A program made the position numbers and the translations under genes. A stretch of 64,000 nt of DNA from NCBI GenBank assembly GCA_000403335.2, contig KE159630.1:123172-187171 (forward strand), written 5' to 3'. A model generated the notes under the pieces. That model was given only the letters and a program-made list of their open reading frames with translations, had not been told where the DNA came from and did not search any database. The stretch comes from Lachnospiraceae bacterium MD335 (lineage in GTDB: Bacteria; Bacillota; Clostridia; Lachnospirales; Lachnospiraceae). Shown here one piece after another: positions 18,715 through 26,216 of this stretch (positions within the stretch are counted from its first letter, which is position 1; every line of letters begins with the position of its first letter).

Positions 18715-19884
18715 TTAGCCGGAAGGTCTTAGTTTTCTGTCGATACTGTCCAAAATGCGCTTCATGCAAAGCCCCAGTCCATAGATTGCCAAAACGGACG
18801 GGATATACAGGATTAAGTAGAGCGTTAAGTCCGGATAGTCATAGCCTTTTAGGGTAAGAAACCACATAAGGTCTTTTATGGCATACCAGCTGATAAAGGC
18901 ATGGACCAAATACATTCCGTAGGAATTTTTTCCGCAGGATGCAATAAAGTCCGTGAAAATATGCTTTGTGTCGGTTTTCTTATGCAGCTCGGCATGGATA
19001 AGGCTTACGGCGAGCCAGTAGAACGAAAATCCGACAAGCGAAGGAAGCACGGAATAGAGAAAATTTTGCTCCGGCATCAGATAAAGGCGGATGGAGCCGT
19101 AGCAGGTCACCGCAAATAACGCGGCGGAAACGGGCAAAGGACATTTATAGGAAAAATTTGTTTTTTCCTGAAAATAAAGCAGAATGCCAAGGGAAAAACA
19201 GGGCAGCTGGTTGGCAAAGAAGTAATACAGAAAAGAGTTGTTGTAGGGATAAAGCTCATACTGCGTCACTTTTGTCATATGCCGGACAAAAATTACGTTT
19301 AATATCAGTAAAAGTACCGGAATTGCCAAAATCAAAGGACGTTTTAACGCATACATTTTTTCAAACAGGAACATTAACAGCGGGAACAGCGCATACAGTA
19401 TAAACGTGGTGCCGATATACCAGCCGCCCGGAAAGACATTGTTGATGTAATCTGGGAAAAATCCGTGCAGAAACAATAAATTTGTGATGATGGCGGCAGG
19501 CTTTCTGTTGATAATAAAACCGGGAGAGTGGTCAAGAACGTCCATAAAAATAATATTGAGCAGATAATTGACACACAGAATAAGGATAAATCCCGGTGCA
19601 AGACGCAGGTAGCGGCGCAGTATGAACTGTCCGCTGCAGGAAGCGCGCTGCTTTAAGGTAAGCGTTCCGAGAGAAATTTGGTATCTTGACGCAAGATGCT
19701 CCCATGAGTAGCACAGCGCCATTCCGGATACGAAAAAAAAGAGCTGGCATCCCATCTGACCGTAGTTGATGAGAGGGCGCAGACCGGACATATCTTTCAT
19801 GATAAAATGGCGGTTGTGTACCATAATAACCATCAGTATGCCGATACCTTTTAAAAGATTGAGTGTATTGAGCTGCTTTTTCAT
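18715..19884 (-). CDS. Acyltransferase-3 family membrane protein (OafA/YrhL-like)
   Basis: A 389-residue protein with about ten hydrophobic segments on the minus strand. It starts MKKQLNTLNLLKGIGILMVIMVHNRHF, where the histidine in the first helix region is the expected catalytic residue. RRYLRLAPGF is the usual conserved R-x-x-R/P loop. The family O-acetylates or O-acylates surface glycans and lipids from the cytoplasmic membrane. The start at 19884 has AAAGGA upstream on that strand. An extension to 19929 is in frame but lacks a ribosome site. The gene converges on the radical SAM gene with only 8 bases between stops, and it diverges from the signalling operon that starts at 20069. Confidence 0.88.
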   Translation of the reverse strand: MKKQLNTLNLLKGIGILMVIMVHNRHFIMKDMSGLRPLINYGQMGCQLFFFVSGMALCYSWEHLASRYQISLGTLTLKQRASCSGQFILRRYLRLAPGFILILCVNYLLNIIFMDVLDHSPGFIINRKPAAIITNLLFLHGFFPDYINNVFPGGWYIGTTFILYALFPLLMFLFEKMYALKRPLILAIPVLLLILNVIFVRHMTKVTQYELYPYNNSFLYYFFANQLPCFSLGILLYFQEKTNFSYKCPLPVSAALFAVTCYGSIRLYLMPEQNFLYSVLPSLVGFSFYWLAVSLIHAELHKKTDTKHIFTDFIASCGKNSYGMYLVHAFISWYAIKDLMWFLTLKGYDYPDLTLYLILYIPSVLAIYGLGLCMKRILDSIDRKLRPSG

Positions 19885-19980
19885 ATGGTAAGAATTCCTT
19901 TCAAGAGTTGTTTTATAATATTCTGCCATTTTTCTCCTGTTTTGTAAACCGGATTTATTGAAGAAAAAAAAGGAACAATA

Positions 19981-20009
19981 TTGACTATTTTACGCTAAAA
20001 TGGTAGAAT
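19981..20009 (+). promoter_or_regulatory. Sigma-A type promoter of the signalling/chemotaxis operon
   Basis: TTGACT at 19981-19986 and TAGAAT at 20004-20009 with 17-base spacing. Transcription would start near 20016, which rules out the in-frame ATG at 20000 and supports the start at 20069. Confidence 0.7.
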
Positions 20010-20068
20010 TAGTATACTTGTTAAGTAAACAACGAATAAAAACAGAATTTGTGTATCAGGGGGTCATA

Positions 20069-21154
20069 ATGGATAAACAGAAGATTCTAATTGTGGATGA
20101 TGAAGAAGTAAACAGAGCCATACTTGAAATCATGTTTCAGACAGAGTTTGAGGTGATTCAGGCAAGCAACGGCGAGGAAGCGATTAAACAGATTGAGGAA
20201 AATCCGGACATTGTGTTAATTCTGTTGGACATTGTTATGCCGGTGATGGACGGATTCGGTGTGCTGGAATATATGCAGTCGAAAGAACTGCTTGAGGTTA
20301 AGCCGGTTATTCTGATTACCGGAGAAACGATTCGGGACAGTGAGGACAAAGCATACTCATACGGTGTTGCGGACGTTATACATAAACCGTTCTACCCCGA
20401 TATTGTAGAGCGCAGGGCAAAAAATATTATTGAATTGTATCAGAATAAACATAATATGGAAGTGCGCCTAAAGGAGCAGGAAAAAGAACTGCGTGCGCAG
20501 CAGAAATTGATTCAGGAAAACAATGAATTTATGATTGATGCGCTCAGTACGGTTGTCGAGTTCAGAAGTTTGGAGACGGGAGAGCATATTCGCCGTATTA
20601 AGTATTTTACAAGAATCCTGCTGAAATATTTGGATAAGTATTTCCCGAAATACGGTCTTACAAAGGTGCAGATTGATGAGATTGCAAGAGCTTCCGCGCT
20701 GCATGATGTCGGCAAAATCGGTATCGCAGACGCAATTTTGTTAAAACCGGGCCGTCTGACGCCTGAGGAATTCGAGGAGATGAAAAAGCACACGACAATC
20801 GGCGCCGAAATTTTGGAGAGCTTCCGCGAAAAACAGTCAAATGAATTCTTCCAGTATTGTTATGAAATCTGCCGTTGGCATCATGAACGCTGGGATGGAA
20901 ACGGTTATCCTGACCATTTGGTAGGAGACGAAATACCAATCAGTGCACAGATTGTAGCGATTGCGGACGTATATGATGCGTTGGTCAGCAAGAGAGTCTA
21001 CAAAGGAGCATATGCCAATTCTGATGCATACAAGATGATTTTAGACGGAGAGTGCGGTCAGTTTGCACCGGATGTACTTGAGTGCTTCCAGCTTGCAAAA
21101 GAAGATTTCTTCAATATTGTTGAAGTAATCGGAATGTTTGATTTTGCAGATTAG
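20069..21154 (+). CDS. Response regulator with REC and HD-GYP domains (probable c-di-GMP phosphodiesterase)
   Basis: A 361-residue cytoplasmic protein. Residues 1-120 are a receiver domain with phospho-acceptor Asp54 (LLDIVMPVMDG). A coiled-coil linker of about 30 residues (KHNMEVRLKEQEKELRAQQK) leads to an HD-GYP domain. The metal-binding motifs are intact: H212-D213-x-G-K, and H271-H272-E-x2-D-G-x-GYP. HD-GYP proteins hydrolyse c-di-GMP, and sometimes cGAMP. The RpfG arrangement suggests phosphorylation controls activity. The start ATG 20069 follows CAGGGGGT. It is the first gene of the cluster that leads into cheR-cheB-cheA, and the histidine kinase encoded next is a likely partner. Confidence 0.9.
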   Translation: MDKQKILIVDDEEVNRAILEIMFQTEFEVIQASNGEEAIKQIEENPDIVLILLDIVMPVMDGFGVLEYMQSKELLEVKPVILITGETIRDSEDKAYSYGVADVIHKPFYPDIVERRAKNIIELYQNKHNMEVRLKEQEKELRAQQKLIQENNEFMIDALSTVVEFRSLETGEHIRRIKYFTRILLKYLDKYFPKYGLTKVQIDEIARASALHDVGKIGIADAILLKPGRLTPEEFEEMKKHTTIGAEILESFREKQSNEFFQYCYEICRWHHERWDGNGYPDHLVGDEIPISAQIVAIADVYDALVSKRVYKGAYANSDAYKMILDGECGQFAPDVLECFQLAKEDFFNIVEVIGMFDFAD

Positions 21155-21167
21155 AGTTTAGAGTATG

Positions 21168-21211
21168 CGTAAAGGACAGCGAAACAGAATTTTGGTTTTG
21201 CTGTTTTTACG
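21168..21211 (+). terminator. Intrinsic terminator or attenuator between the HD-GYP and kinase genes
   Basis: ACAGCGAAAC (21176-21185) pairs with GTTTTGCTGT (21195-21204), with one G-T wobble, and is followed by TTTTACG. An outer CGTAAA/TTTACG pairing extends the stem. It begins 14 bases after the upstream stop. Downstream genes may depend on read-through or on an unrecognised promoter. Confidence 0.7.
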
Positions 21212-21305
21212 TACACGGACGCAGGAGGAAAAAGGAACGGTAATCGTTCACTTACAAGCTTGTGTAACCGCAGGCTTGCAGGCTGTAGTTAAATGGGGGC
21301 TAATT

Positions 21306-22757
21306 ATGAGTCAGAGAGACTTGGCGGTCCTTCTCTTCGATAATGCTTTGGAGATTGTTTTGGCATTTGACAGTAAAGGATTGATTATATACGGCAACGT
21401 TGCTGCACACGAGAAGCTTGAATACGGTGAGGATTTGGTGGGTGTGCCGATTGACAGTATTTTCCCGAACGCTTTCGAGAAGGACGGAGACAACTGGATA
21501 CTGGCAGGCTCTGTCGGCAATGAAATCAGCCGCATGACTGCATACCGTAAAAATCAAACGTGTTTCCCCACGGATATGCGTATTGTAAAGGAAGAAACGA
21601 CAGGCATCTTTTTGTGCATGGCGCAAAGCGTATTGGAAAAAGAGTTTTTAAGCCATGAGCTGGAACAGGTGAAGCAGGAAACTGAGGCTGCCATGAAGGT
21701 AAAGTCGGAATTTGTGGCAAACGTAACGCATGAGCTTCGAACGCCGGTAAACGGCATATTAGGGCATGTGCGGGAGATGCTGCCGGAGGAGACGGATAAA
21801 AAAAAGCTTCGTCAGCTGAATTTAATCGAGCATTGCTGCGTACAAATGAATAAACTGATTAACAACATTTTGGACTTTTCCAAATTGGAGGCAGGGAAAT
21901 TTGTTTTGGAGCCGCGCCGGTTTAAGTTCCGCGATATGATTGATTATGTGGTGGCAAACCATAAGGGCAGAATTACAGAGAAAGGATTGGATTTTTTCGT
22001 GACGGTTTCGCCCGGTGTGCCGGAATATATTGTCGGTGATGAGCTTAGGATTGTGCAGCTTTTAAATAACCTGTTGTCTAATGCACAGAAATTTACCAGT
22101 GTCGGAAAGATTTCGCTGGAAGTCATTAAAACTTCTAAGATGAAGGATTCGATTGAGCTGTTTTTTTTGGTGAACGATACGGGAATTGGAATGGATGCAA
22201 AGGAACAGGATAAACTGTTTCAGAGCTTTTCGCAGGTGGACGCTTCGATTTCGCGCAAATACGGCGGAACGGGCTTAGGGCTTAGCATTTGTAAACAGCT
22301 GGCAGAGCTGATGAACGGAAGTATCAATGTGGAGAGCGTGAAAGGCAGGGGTACGACGTTTACCTTTTCCATATGGGTCGGAAGAGATCCCGAGGAGTCG
22401 GATACAGATTTGGAAGAAGAAAGCTTTGTGCTGCCAAAGCCGGTCAGTGCGTTTTCGGATGCTTTGGAGGATGAGGAGCAGGAAGAGGGCTTTGCATCTG
22501 CAGCCAACAGGGAGAAGCTGCTCAAGAGCTTATCAAAACTGATATTATGTGTGGAAATGGAAAATTGGGAAAAGGCTGAGATGTTTATGGAAACAATCCG
22601 CCAGCTGACCGCCAATGCGCCGCAGGATGTGAGCAGAACAGTGCTTCGTCTAAAAATGGCAATTCAGAAAGAAAATTATGAAAAGATTTCTACAGGTATT
22701 GAAACTTTGAGGGGGTTAGTGGAGACACAGGAGGAATCGAGCATTGGAGAAAGATAA
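21306..22757 (+). CDS. PAS-domain sensor histidine kinase
   Basis: A 483-residue protein without membrane segments. A PAS domain covers about residues 10-110 (AFDSKGLIIYGN). The dimerisation box is THELRTPVNGILGH with phospho-accepting His142. The catalytic domain has the N box (NNLLSNAQKF), G1 (DTGIGMD) and G2 (GGTGLGLSI). The last 100 residues are acidic then helical and do not contain a receiver domain. The start ATG 21306 has GGGGG at 21295-21299. An upstream in-frame ATG at 21165 would run through the terminator hairpin and is less likely. Its stop overlaps the start of the next response-regulator gene by 14 bases, so kinase and regulator are translationally coupled and probably partners. 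Confidence 0.88.
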   Translation: MSQRDLAVLLFDNALEIVLAFDSKGLIIYGNVAAHEKLEYGEDLVGVPIDSIFPNAFEKDGDNWILAGSVGNEISRMTAYRKNQTCFPTDMRIVKEETTGIFLCMAQSVLEKEFLSHELEQVKQETEAAMKVKSEFVANVTHELRTPVNGILGHVREMLPEETDKKKLRQLNLIEHCCVQMNKLINNILDFSKLEAGKFVLEPRRFKFRDMIDYVVANHKGRITEKGLDFFVTVSPGVPEYIVGDELRIVQLLNNLLSNAQKFTSVGKISLEVIKTSKMKDSIELFFLVNDTGIGMDAKEQDKLFQSFSQVDASISRKYGGTGLGLSICKQLAELMNGSINVESVKGRGTTFTFSIWVGRDPEESDTDLEEESFVLPKPVSAFSDALEDEEQEEGFASAANREKLLKSLSKLILCVEMENWEKAEMFMETIRQLTANAPQDVSRTVLRLKMAIQKENYEKISTGIETLRGLVETQEESSIGER

Positions 22758-23817
22758 AGGAAGTAAAAGGAATGCACTTGTTCTGATCGTTGATGATGTA
22801 GAGATCAATCGGGAAATTTTAGGTGAAATCGTATCGGATATGGGGTATGAGACACAGCTTGCGGAAAGCGGCATACAGGCATTGGAGTGCATTAAGGAGC
22901 GTCTGCCGAATTTGGTTTTGTCGGATATATCCATGCCGGAGATGGACGGGTATGAATTGTGCAGGCGTCTGAAGGCAGACGTGCACACAAGGGATATTCC
23001 GATTATCTTTATTTCGGCATTTGATAAGACAACGGATATTGTAAAAGGATTTGAACTGGGCGGCGGGGACTATATTACGAAGCCTTTCATACCGGAACTG
23101 GTAAAAGCGCGCGTCAATGTGCATCTGAATCTGTATGAAGCGACAAGAAAGGTTACGGAAGCCAACAGACATCTCCAAATTTCCGTGAACGAGCAGATGA
23201 AACAGCTGGAGCAGGAACGGCGCGGTGTGCTTTATGCGCTTGTGGATGTTGCGGTAAAAAATTCACAATACGATGAAAAATATATTGAACGTATGCGCTA
23301 TAACTGCAGCATTTTGGCGCAGAGTATGCAGCTGTCTCCCTTGTTTTCCGATGTGATTTCGGATAATTTTGTGGATACCGTGCAGCTTGCGGCGCCGCTG
23401 TGTGATATTGGAAATATTGGGATTTCCAAGGATATTTTACAGAAAAAAGCGGCGCTTACGGAGGAAGAGCGGGCAATTATGCGTGACCATACCAAGATCG
23501 GCACAAAACTTTTGGGTGATTTGAAGGTCTCGAATGATTACAATGATTTTATGCAGATTTCGATGGACATTACACATTATCACCATGAGAACTGGGACGG
23601 AAGCGGTTATCCGGAAGGAAAACAGGGGAACGAGATACCGCTTGCCGCACAGATTGTCGCAATGTCAAGTATGTTCTGCGCGCTGACGGAGGAAAGAAGC
23701 TTCCGCCGCAGCTACGATAAGGAGGAAGCATTGGAAATTATGCGCCAGGAAGCGCAGCAGAAGTTTAATCCTGATATTTTTAATATATTCTGTAAGGTCG
23801 CAAGACAGCTTCGATGA
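22744..23817 (+). CDS. REC plus HD-GYP response regulator with a degenerate active site
   Basis: A 357-residue protein. The receiver domain has phospho-acceptor Asp61 (SDISMPEMDG). The output domain is clearly HD-GYP by length and by H280-H281-E-x2-D-G-S-GYP, but the first signature reads C220-D-I-G-N224 in place of HDxGK. The later helix reads MSSMFCALT where ADVYDAL is usual. Loss of the first metal-ligand histidine, the lysine and the later aspartate predicts little or no phosphodiesterase activity. It may bind c-di-GMP or protein partners instead. The start is TTG 22744 with GGAGG at 22730-22734. No ATG lies near the N-terminus of the receiver domain. The start overlaps the kinase gene by 14 bases. 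Confidence 0.85.
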   Translation: MEKDKGSKRNALVLIVDDVEINREILGEIVSDMGYETQLAESGIQALECIKERLPNLVLSDISMPEMDGYELCRRLKADVHTRDIPIIFISAFDKTTDIVKGFELGGGDYITKPFIPELVKARVNVHLNLYEATRKVTEANRHLQISVNEQMKQLEQERRGVLYALVDVAVKNSQYDEKYIERMRYNCSILAQSMQLSPLFSDVISDNFVDTVQLAAPLCDIGNIGISKDILQKKAALTEEERAIMRDHTKIGTKLLGDLKVSNDYNDFMQISMDITHYHHENWDGSGYPEGKQGNEIPLAAQIVAMSSMFCALTEERSFRRSYDKEEALEIMRQEAQQKFNPDIFNIFCKVARQLR

Positions 23818-23831
23818 TTTGTCAGAAAAAA

Positions 23832-23866
23832 ATAACAGTTTCTGCTAATTGAAAGAAAACTGTTAT
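23832..23866. repeat. Perfect 10-bp hairpin upstream of cheR
   Basis: ATAACAGTTT and its exact reverse complement are separated by 15 bases. No T run follows, so it is not an obvious terminator. The AACAGTT core resembles the ends of the elements at 6929 and 30647, which may be coincidence. Confidence 0.55.
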
Positions 23867-23915
23867 GAAAGGCGTGCCGGAGACCGATATGCTATATGAC
23901 GGAGGACGAAAAACG

Positions 23916-24725
23916 ATGATAACGGATGAAGAGTTTTTAAGAATTGCCGCGTATATGAAGAGTCATTACGGAATTGACTTAGGACAGAAAAAGGTCATTA
24001 TGAACGGCAGACTTGAAAATCGTATTAAGGCAGGCGGCTGGGGAACTTTTAACAATTTCATGGATGCGATGGAAAAGGATCAGTCCGGAAAATTGGAAAA
24101 AGAGCTGGTCAATCAGCTGACTACCAACTATACTTATTTTATGAGAGAGTTCGAACATTTTGAATTCTTTAAAAGCCAGGTGCTTCCCTGGGCAAAAAAG
24201 AAGGCGGAGAAAACCAAAGATTTAAGGGTTTGGTGCGGCGCTGCCTCCACAGGGGAAGAACCCTATATGATCGCGATGGTACTCAAGGACTTTTTCGGGC
24301 TGGAGCATAATTCGTGGGATACAAAGGTATTGGCAACGGACGTATCAACAAAGGCTTTGCAGAGGGCGGTGGCGGGAACTTATGAAGAAGAGGCGCTCAA
24401 GGATATGCCGGACCAGTGGAAGCGGCATTTCTTTCAGAAACCGGTCGCAGGCAGGTACACGGTGACGAATGAGCTCAAGCAGGAAGTTTTATTCCGCCAG
24501 TTTAATTTAATGTCGCCTTTTCCGTTTAAGAAAAAAATGCACACTGTATTTTTGCGCAATGTTATGATATACTTTGATAGTAAGACAAAACAGGAGCTGC
24601 TTCAAAAAGTATATGACTGTTTGGAACCGGGAGGATACCTGTTTATCGGAATGACGGAGACGCTTGACAGAACCCAAACGCCTTATCAGATTATACAGCC
24701 CTCTATTTTTAGGAAAAGAGAGTAG
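23916..24725 (+). CDS. cheR: CheR chemoreceptor glutamate methyltransferase
   Basis: A 269-residue protein. The N-terminal helical domain covers about residues 1-75. The SAM-dependent methyltransferase domain follows, with WCGAASTGEEPYM (SAM-binding motif I) and NVMIYFD. CheR methylates glutamates on the MCP cytoplasmic helices to adapt receptor output. The start ATG 23916 is chosen because GGAGG at 23901-23905 precedes it. In-frame ATGs at 23865 and 23889 lack such a site. It is followed 18 bases later by cheB, the opposing enzyme. It carries no C-terminal TPR or extra domain. Confidence 0.93.
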   Translation: MITDEEFLRIAAYMKSHYGIDLGQKKVIMNGRLENRIKAGGWGTFNNFMDAMEKDQSGKLEKELVNQLTTNYTYFMREFEHFEFFKSQVLPWAKKKAEKTKDLRVWCGAASTGEEPYMIAMVLKDFFGLEHNSWDTKVLATDVSTKALQRAVAGTYEEEALKDMPDQWKRHFFQKPVAGRYTVTNELKQEVLFRQFNLMSPFPFKKKMHTVFLRNVMIYFDSKTKQELLQKVYDCLEPGGYLFIGMTETLDRTQTPYQIIQPSIFRKRE

Positions 24726-24743
24726 AAAATAAGGAAGGATTTG

Positions 24744-25778
24744 ATGATTATGCGGCCAATTAGGGTATTAATTGTGGAAGATTCCCTTGTGTTTCGGGAA
24801 TTGTTGGTACAAAATTTAAACAGAGATCCGGCAATTGAGGTCGTGGCGACGGCAAAGGACCCTTTTGAGGCGCGGGACGCCATTTTGGAATACCGGCCGG
24901 ACGTCATGACTTTGGATGTGGAGCTGCCTAGAATGAACGGAATTGAGTTCCTGCAGAAGCTGATGCCGCAGTACCCGCTTCCGGTGGTGGTAATCAGCGC
25001 ATTGAGCGATAAGGTATTTGACGCGCTAAACGCAGGGGCTGTTGACTTTGTGGCAAAGCCATCCGTTACGGGACGTGCGCAGCTTGAGGATTTCATACAA
25101 AACGAGCTGCTTGTAAAAATCAAGATTGCATCGACTGCAAAAATCAGTCAGATTAAGCAGAAAGCGGTTGCTGCGGCGCAGCATGGATTTTCGGGAACGG
25201 GAAAAGAACTGATTGTGGCAATCGGAGCGTCCACAGGCGGAACGGAAGCAATTTTTTCGGTCGTTAAGGATTTTGGGGTGGATATTCCCGGCGTGATTAT
25301 TGTACAGCACATGCCGCCGGGATTTACAAAGATGTATGCACAGAGATTGGATAATCAGTGCAGGGTGCAGGTAAAGGAGGCGCAGACGGGAGACAAAGTT
25401 CTTCCCGGACACGTGCTGATTGCGCCCGGCGGAGACCAGCACATGCGTTTGGTTAAGGTGAACGGCGTGTACCAGGTTGAGATTAAGCAGGGACCGCGGG
25501 TAAACGGACATTGTCCGTCGGTAGACGTATTGTTTGATTCCGTGGCAAAGGCGGCGGGACCAAGCGCTTTGGGCATCATTCTGACAGGAATGGGCGGAGA
25601 CGGCGCGAAGGGTCTGCTTGCCATGCGCAAGGCGGGAGCGCGGACAATCGGGCAGGACGAATCGACCTGCGTAGTATATGGAATGCCTAAAGTTGCTTAT
25701 GATATCGGAGCAGTGGAGTTTCAGGATAAGCTGCAGGATATTGCCAAGAGAACTTATGCAGTATTAAATAAAATGTAA
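24744..25778 (+). CDS. cheB: CheB protein-glutamate methylesterase
   Basis: A 344-residue protein of standard length. The receiver domain has phospho-acceptor Asp58 (TLDVELPRMNG). The methylesterase domain has its catalytic triad in GASTGG (Ser163), QHMPPGF (His189) and GMGGDG (Asp286), nearly the numbering of the enteric enzyme. CheB removes receptor methyl groups and may deamidate glutamines when phosphorylated by CheA. The start is ATG 24744 or 24750, after GGAAGGA. It lies between cheR and a cheY-like gene, 12 bases from the latter. Confidence 0.94.
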   Translation: MIMRPIRVLIVEDSLVFRELLVQNLNRDPAIEVVATAKDPFEARDAILEYRPDVMTLDVELPRMNGIEFLQKLMPQYPLPVVVISALSDKVFDALNAGAVDFVAKPSVTGRAQLEDFIQNELLVKIKIASTAKISQIKQKAVAAAQHGFSGTGKELIVAIGASTGGTEAIFSVVKDFGVDIPGVIIVQHMPPGFTKMYAQRLDNQCRVQVKEAQTGDKVLPGHVLIAPGGDQHMRLVKVNGVYQVEIKQGPRVNGHCPSVDVLFDSVAKAAGPSALGIILTGMGGDGAKGLLAMRKAGARTIGQDESTCVVYGMPKVAYDIGAVEFQDKLQDIAKRTYAVLNKM

Positions 25779-25790
25779 AGGAGAGGAAAA

Positions 25791-26183
25791 ATGAGGATTT
25801 TACTTGCAGAGGACGATTTCGCAACAAGAAAATTCATGATCAGCTTTCTGTCGAAATATGGTGAATGTGATGTTACCGTAGACGGAATGGAGGCAGTGGA
25901 CGCTTTTATGATGGCGTTGGAAGATGATGAGCCTTATGACCTTGTGTGCCTTGACATTATGATGCCGGTTATGGACGGTTATCAGGCGCTTATGGGAATC
26001 AGGAACTTGGAGAAGGAACGAAACATTCCTCAGGAGGAAGGAGTCAAGGTTATTATGACGACCGCGCTCAACGATGAGCAGAATGTGAAGATGGCGTTTG
26101 ATTTGGGATGTACGATTTATTCCGGAAAGCCGATTGACAAGACAAGATTTGAACAAGCGATGAAAAAGCTGGGCCTGATATAA
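25791..26183 (+). CDS. cheY: Single-domain response regulator, CheY-like
   Basis: A 130-residue receiver domain with no output domain. The acidic pair is in AEDDF, the phospho-acceptor is Asp55 (CLDIMMPVMDG), the conserved threonine is in IMTTA, and the lysine is in YSGKPID. It lies between cheB and cheA with AAAGGAGAGG upstream. The natural kinase is CheA. The target may be the flagellar switch or another protein. No flagellar genes are visible here, so the CheY label is by context. A phosphate-sink role is also possible. Confidence 0.85.
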   Translation: MRILLAEDDFATRKFMISFLSKYGECDVTVDGMEAVDAFMMALEDDEPYDLVCLDIMMPVMDGYQALMGIRNLEKERNIPQEEGVKVIMTTALNDEQNVKMAFDLGCTIYSGKPIDKTRFEQAMKKLGLI

Positions 26184-26216
26184 TCAGGGATTAAAATATG
26201 AAGGAAAGGAGAAAAT

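Noticed and set aside
20000-20068. Upstream start for the REC-HD-GYP gene
   Set aside because: The codon overlaps the -10 box of the promoter and precedes the expected transcription start.
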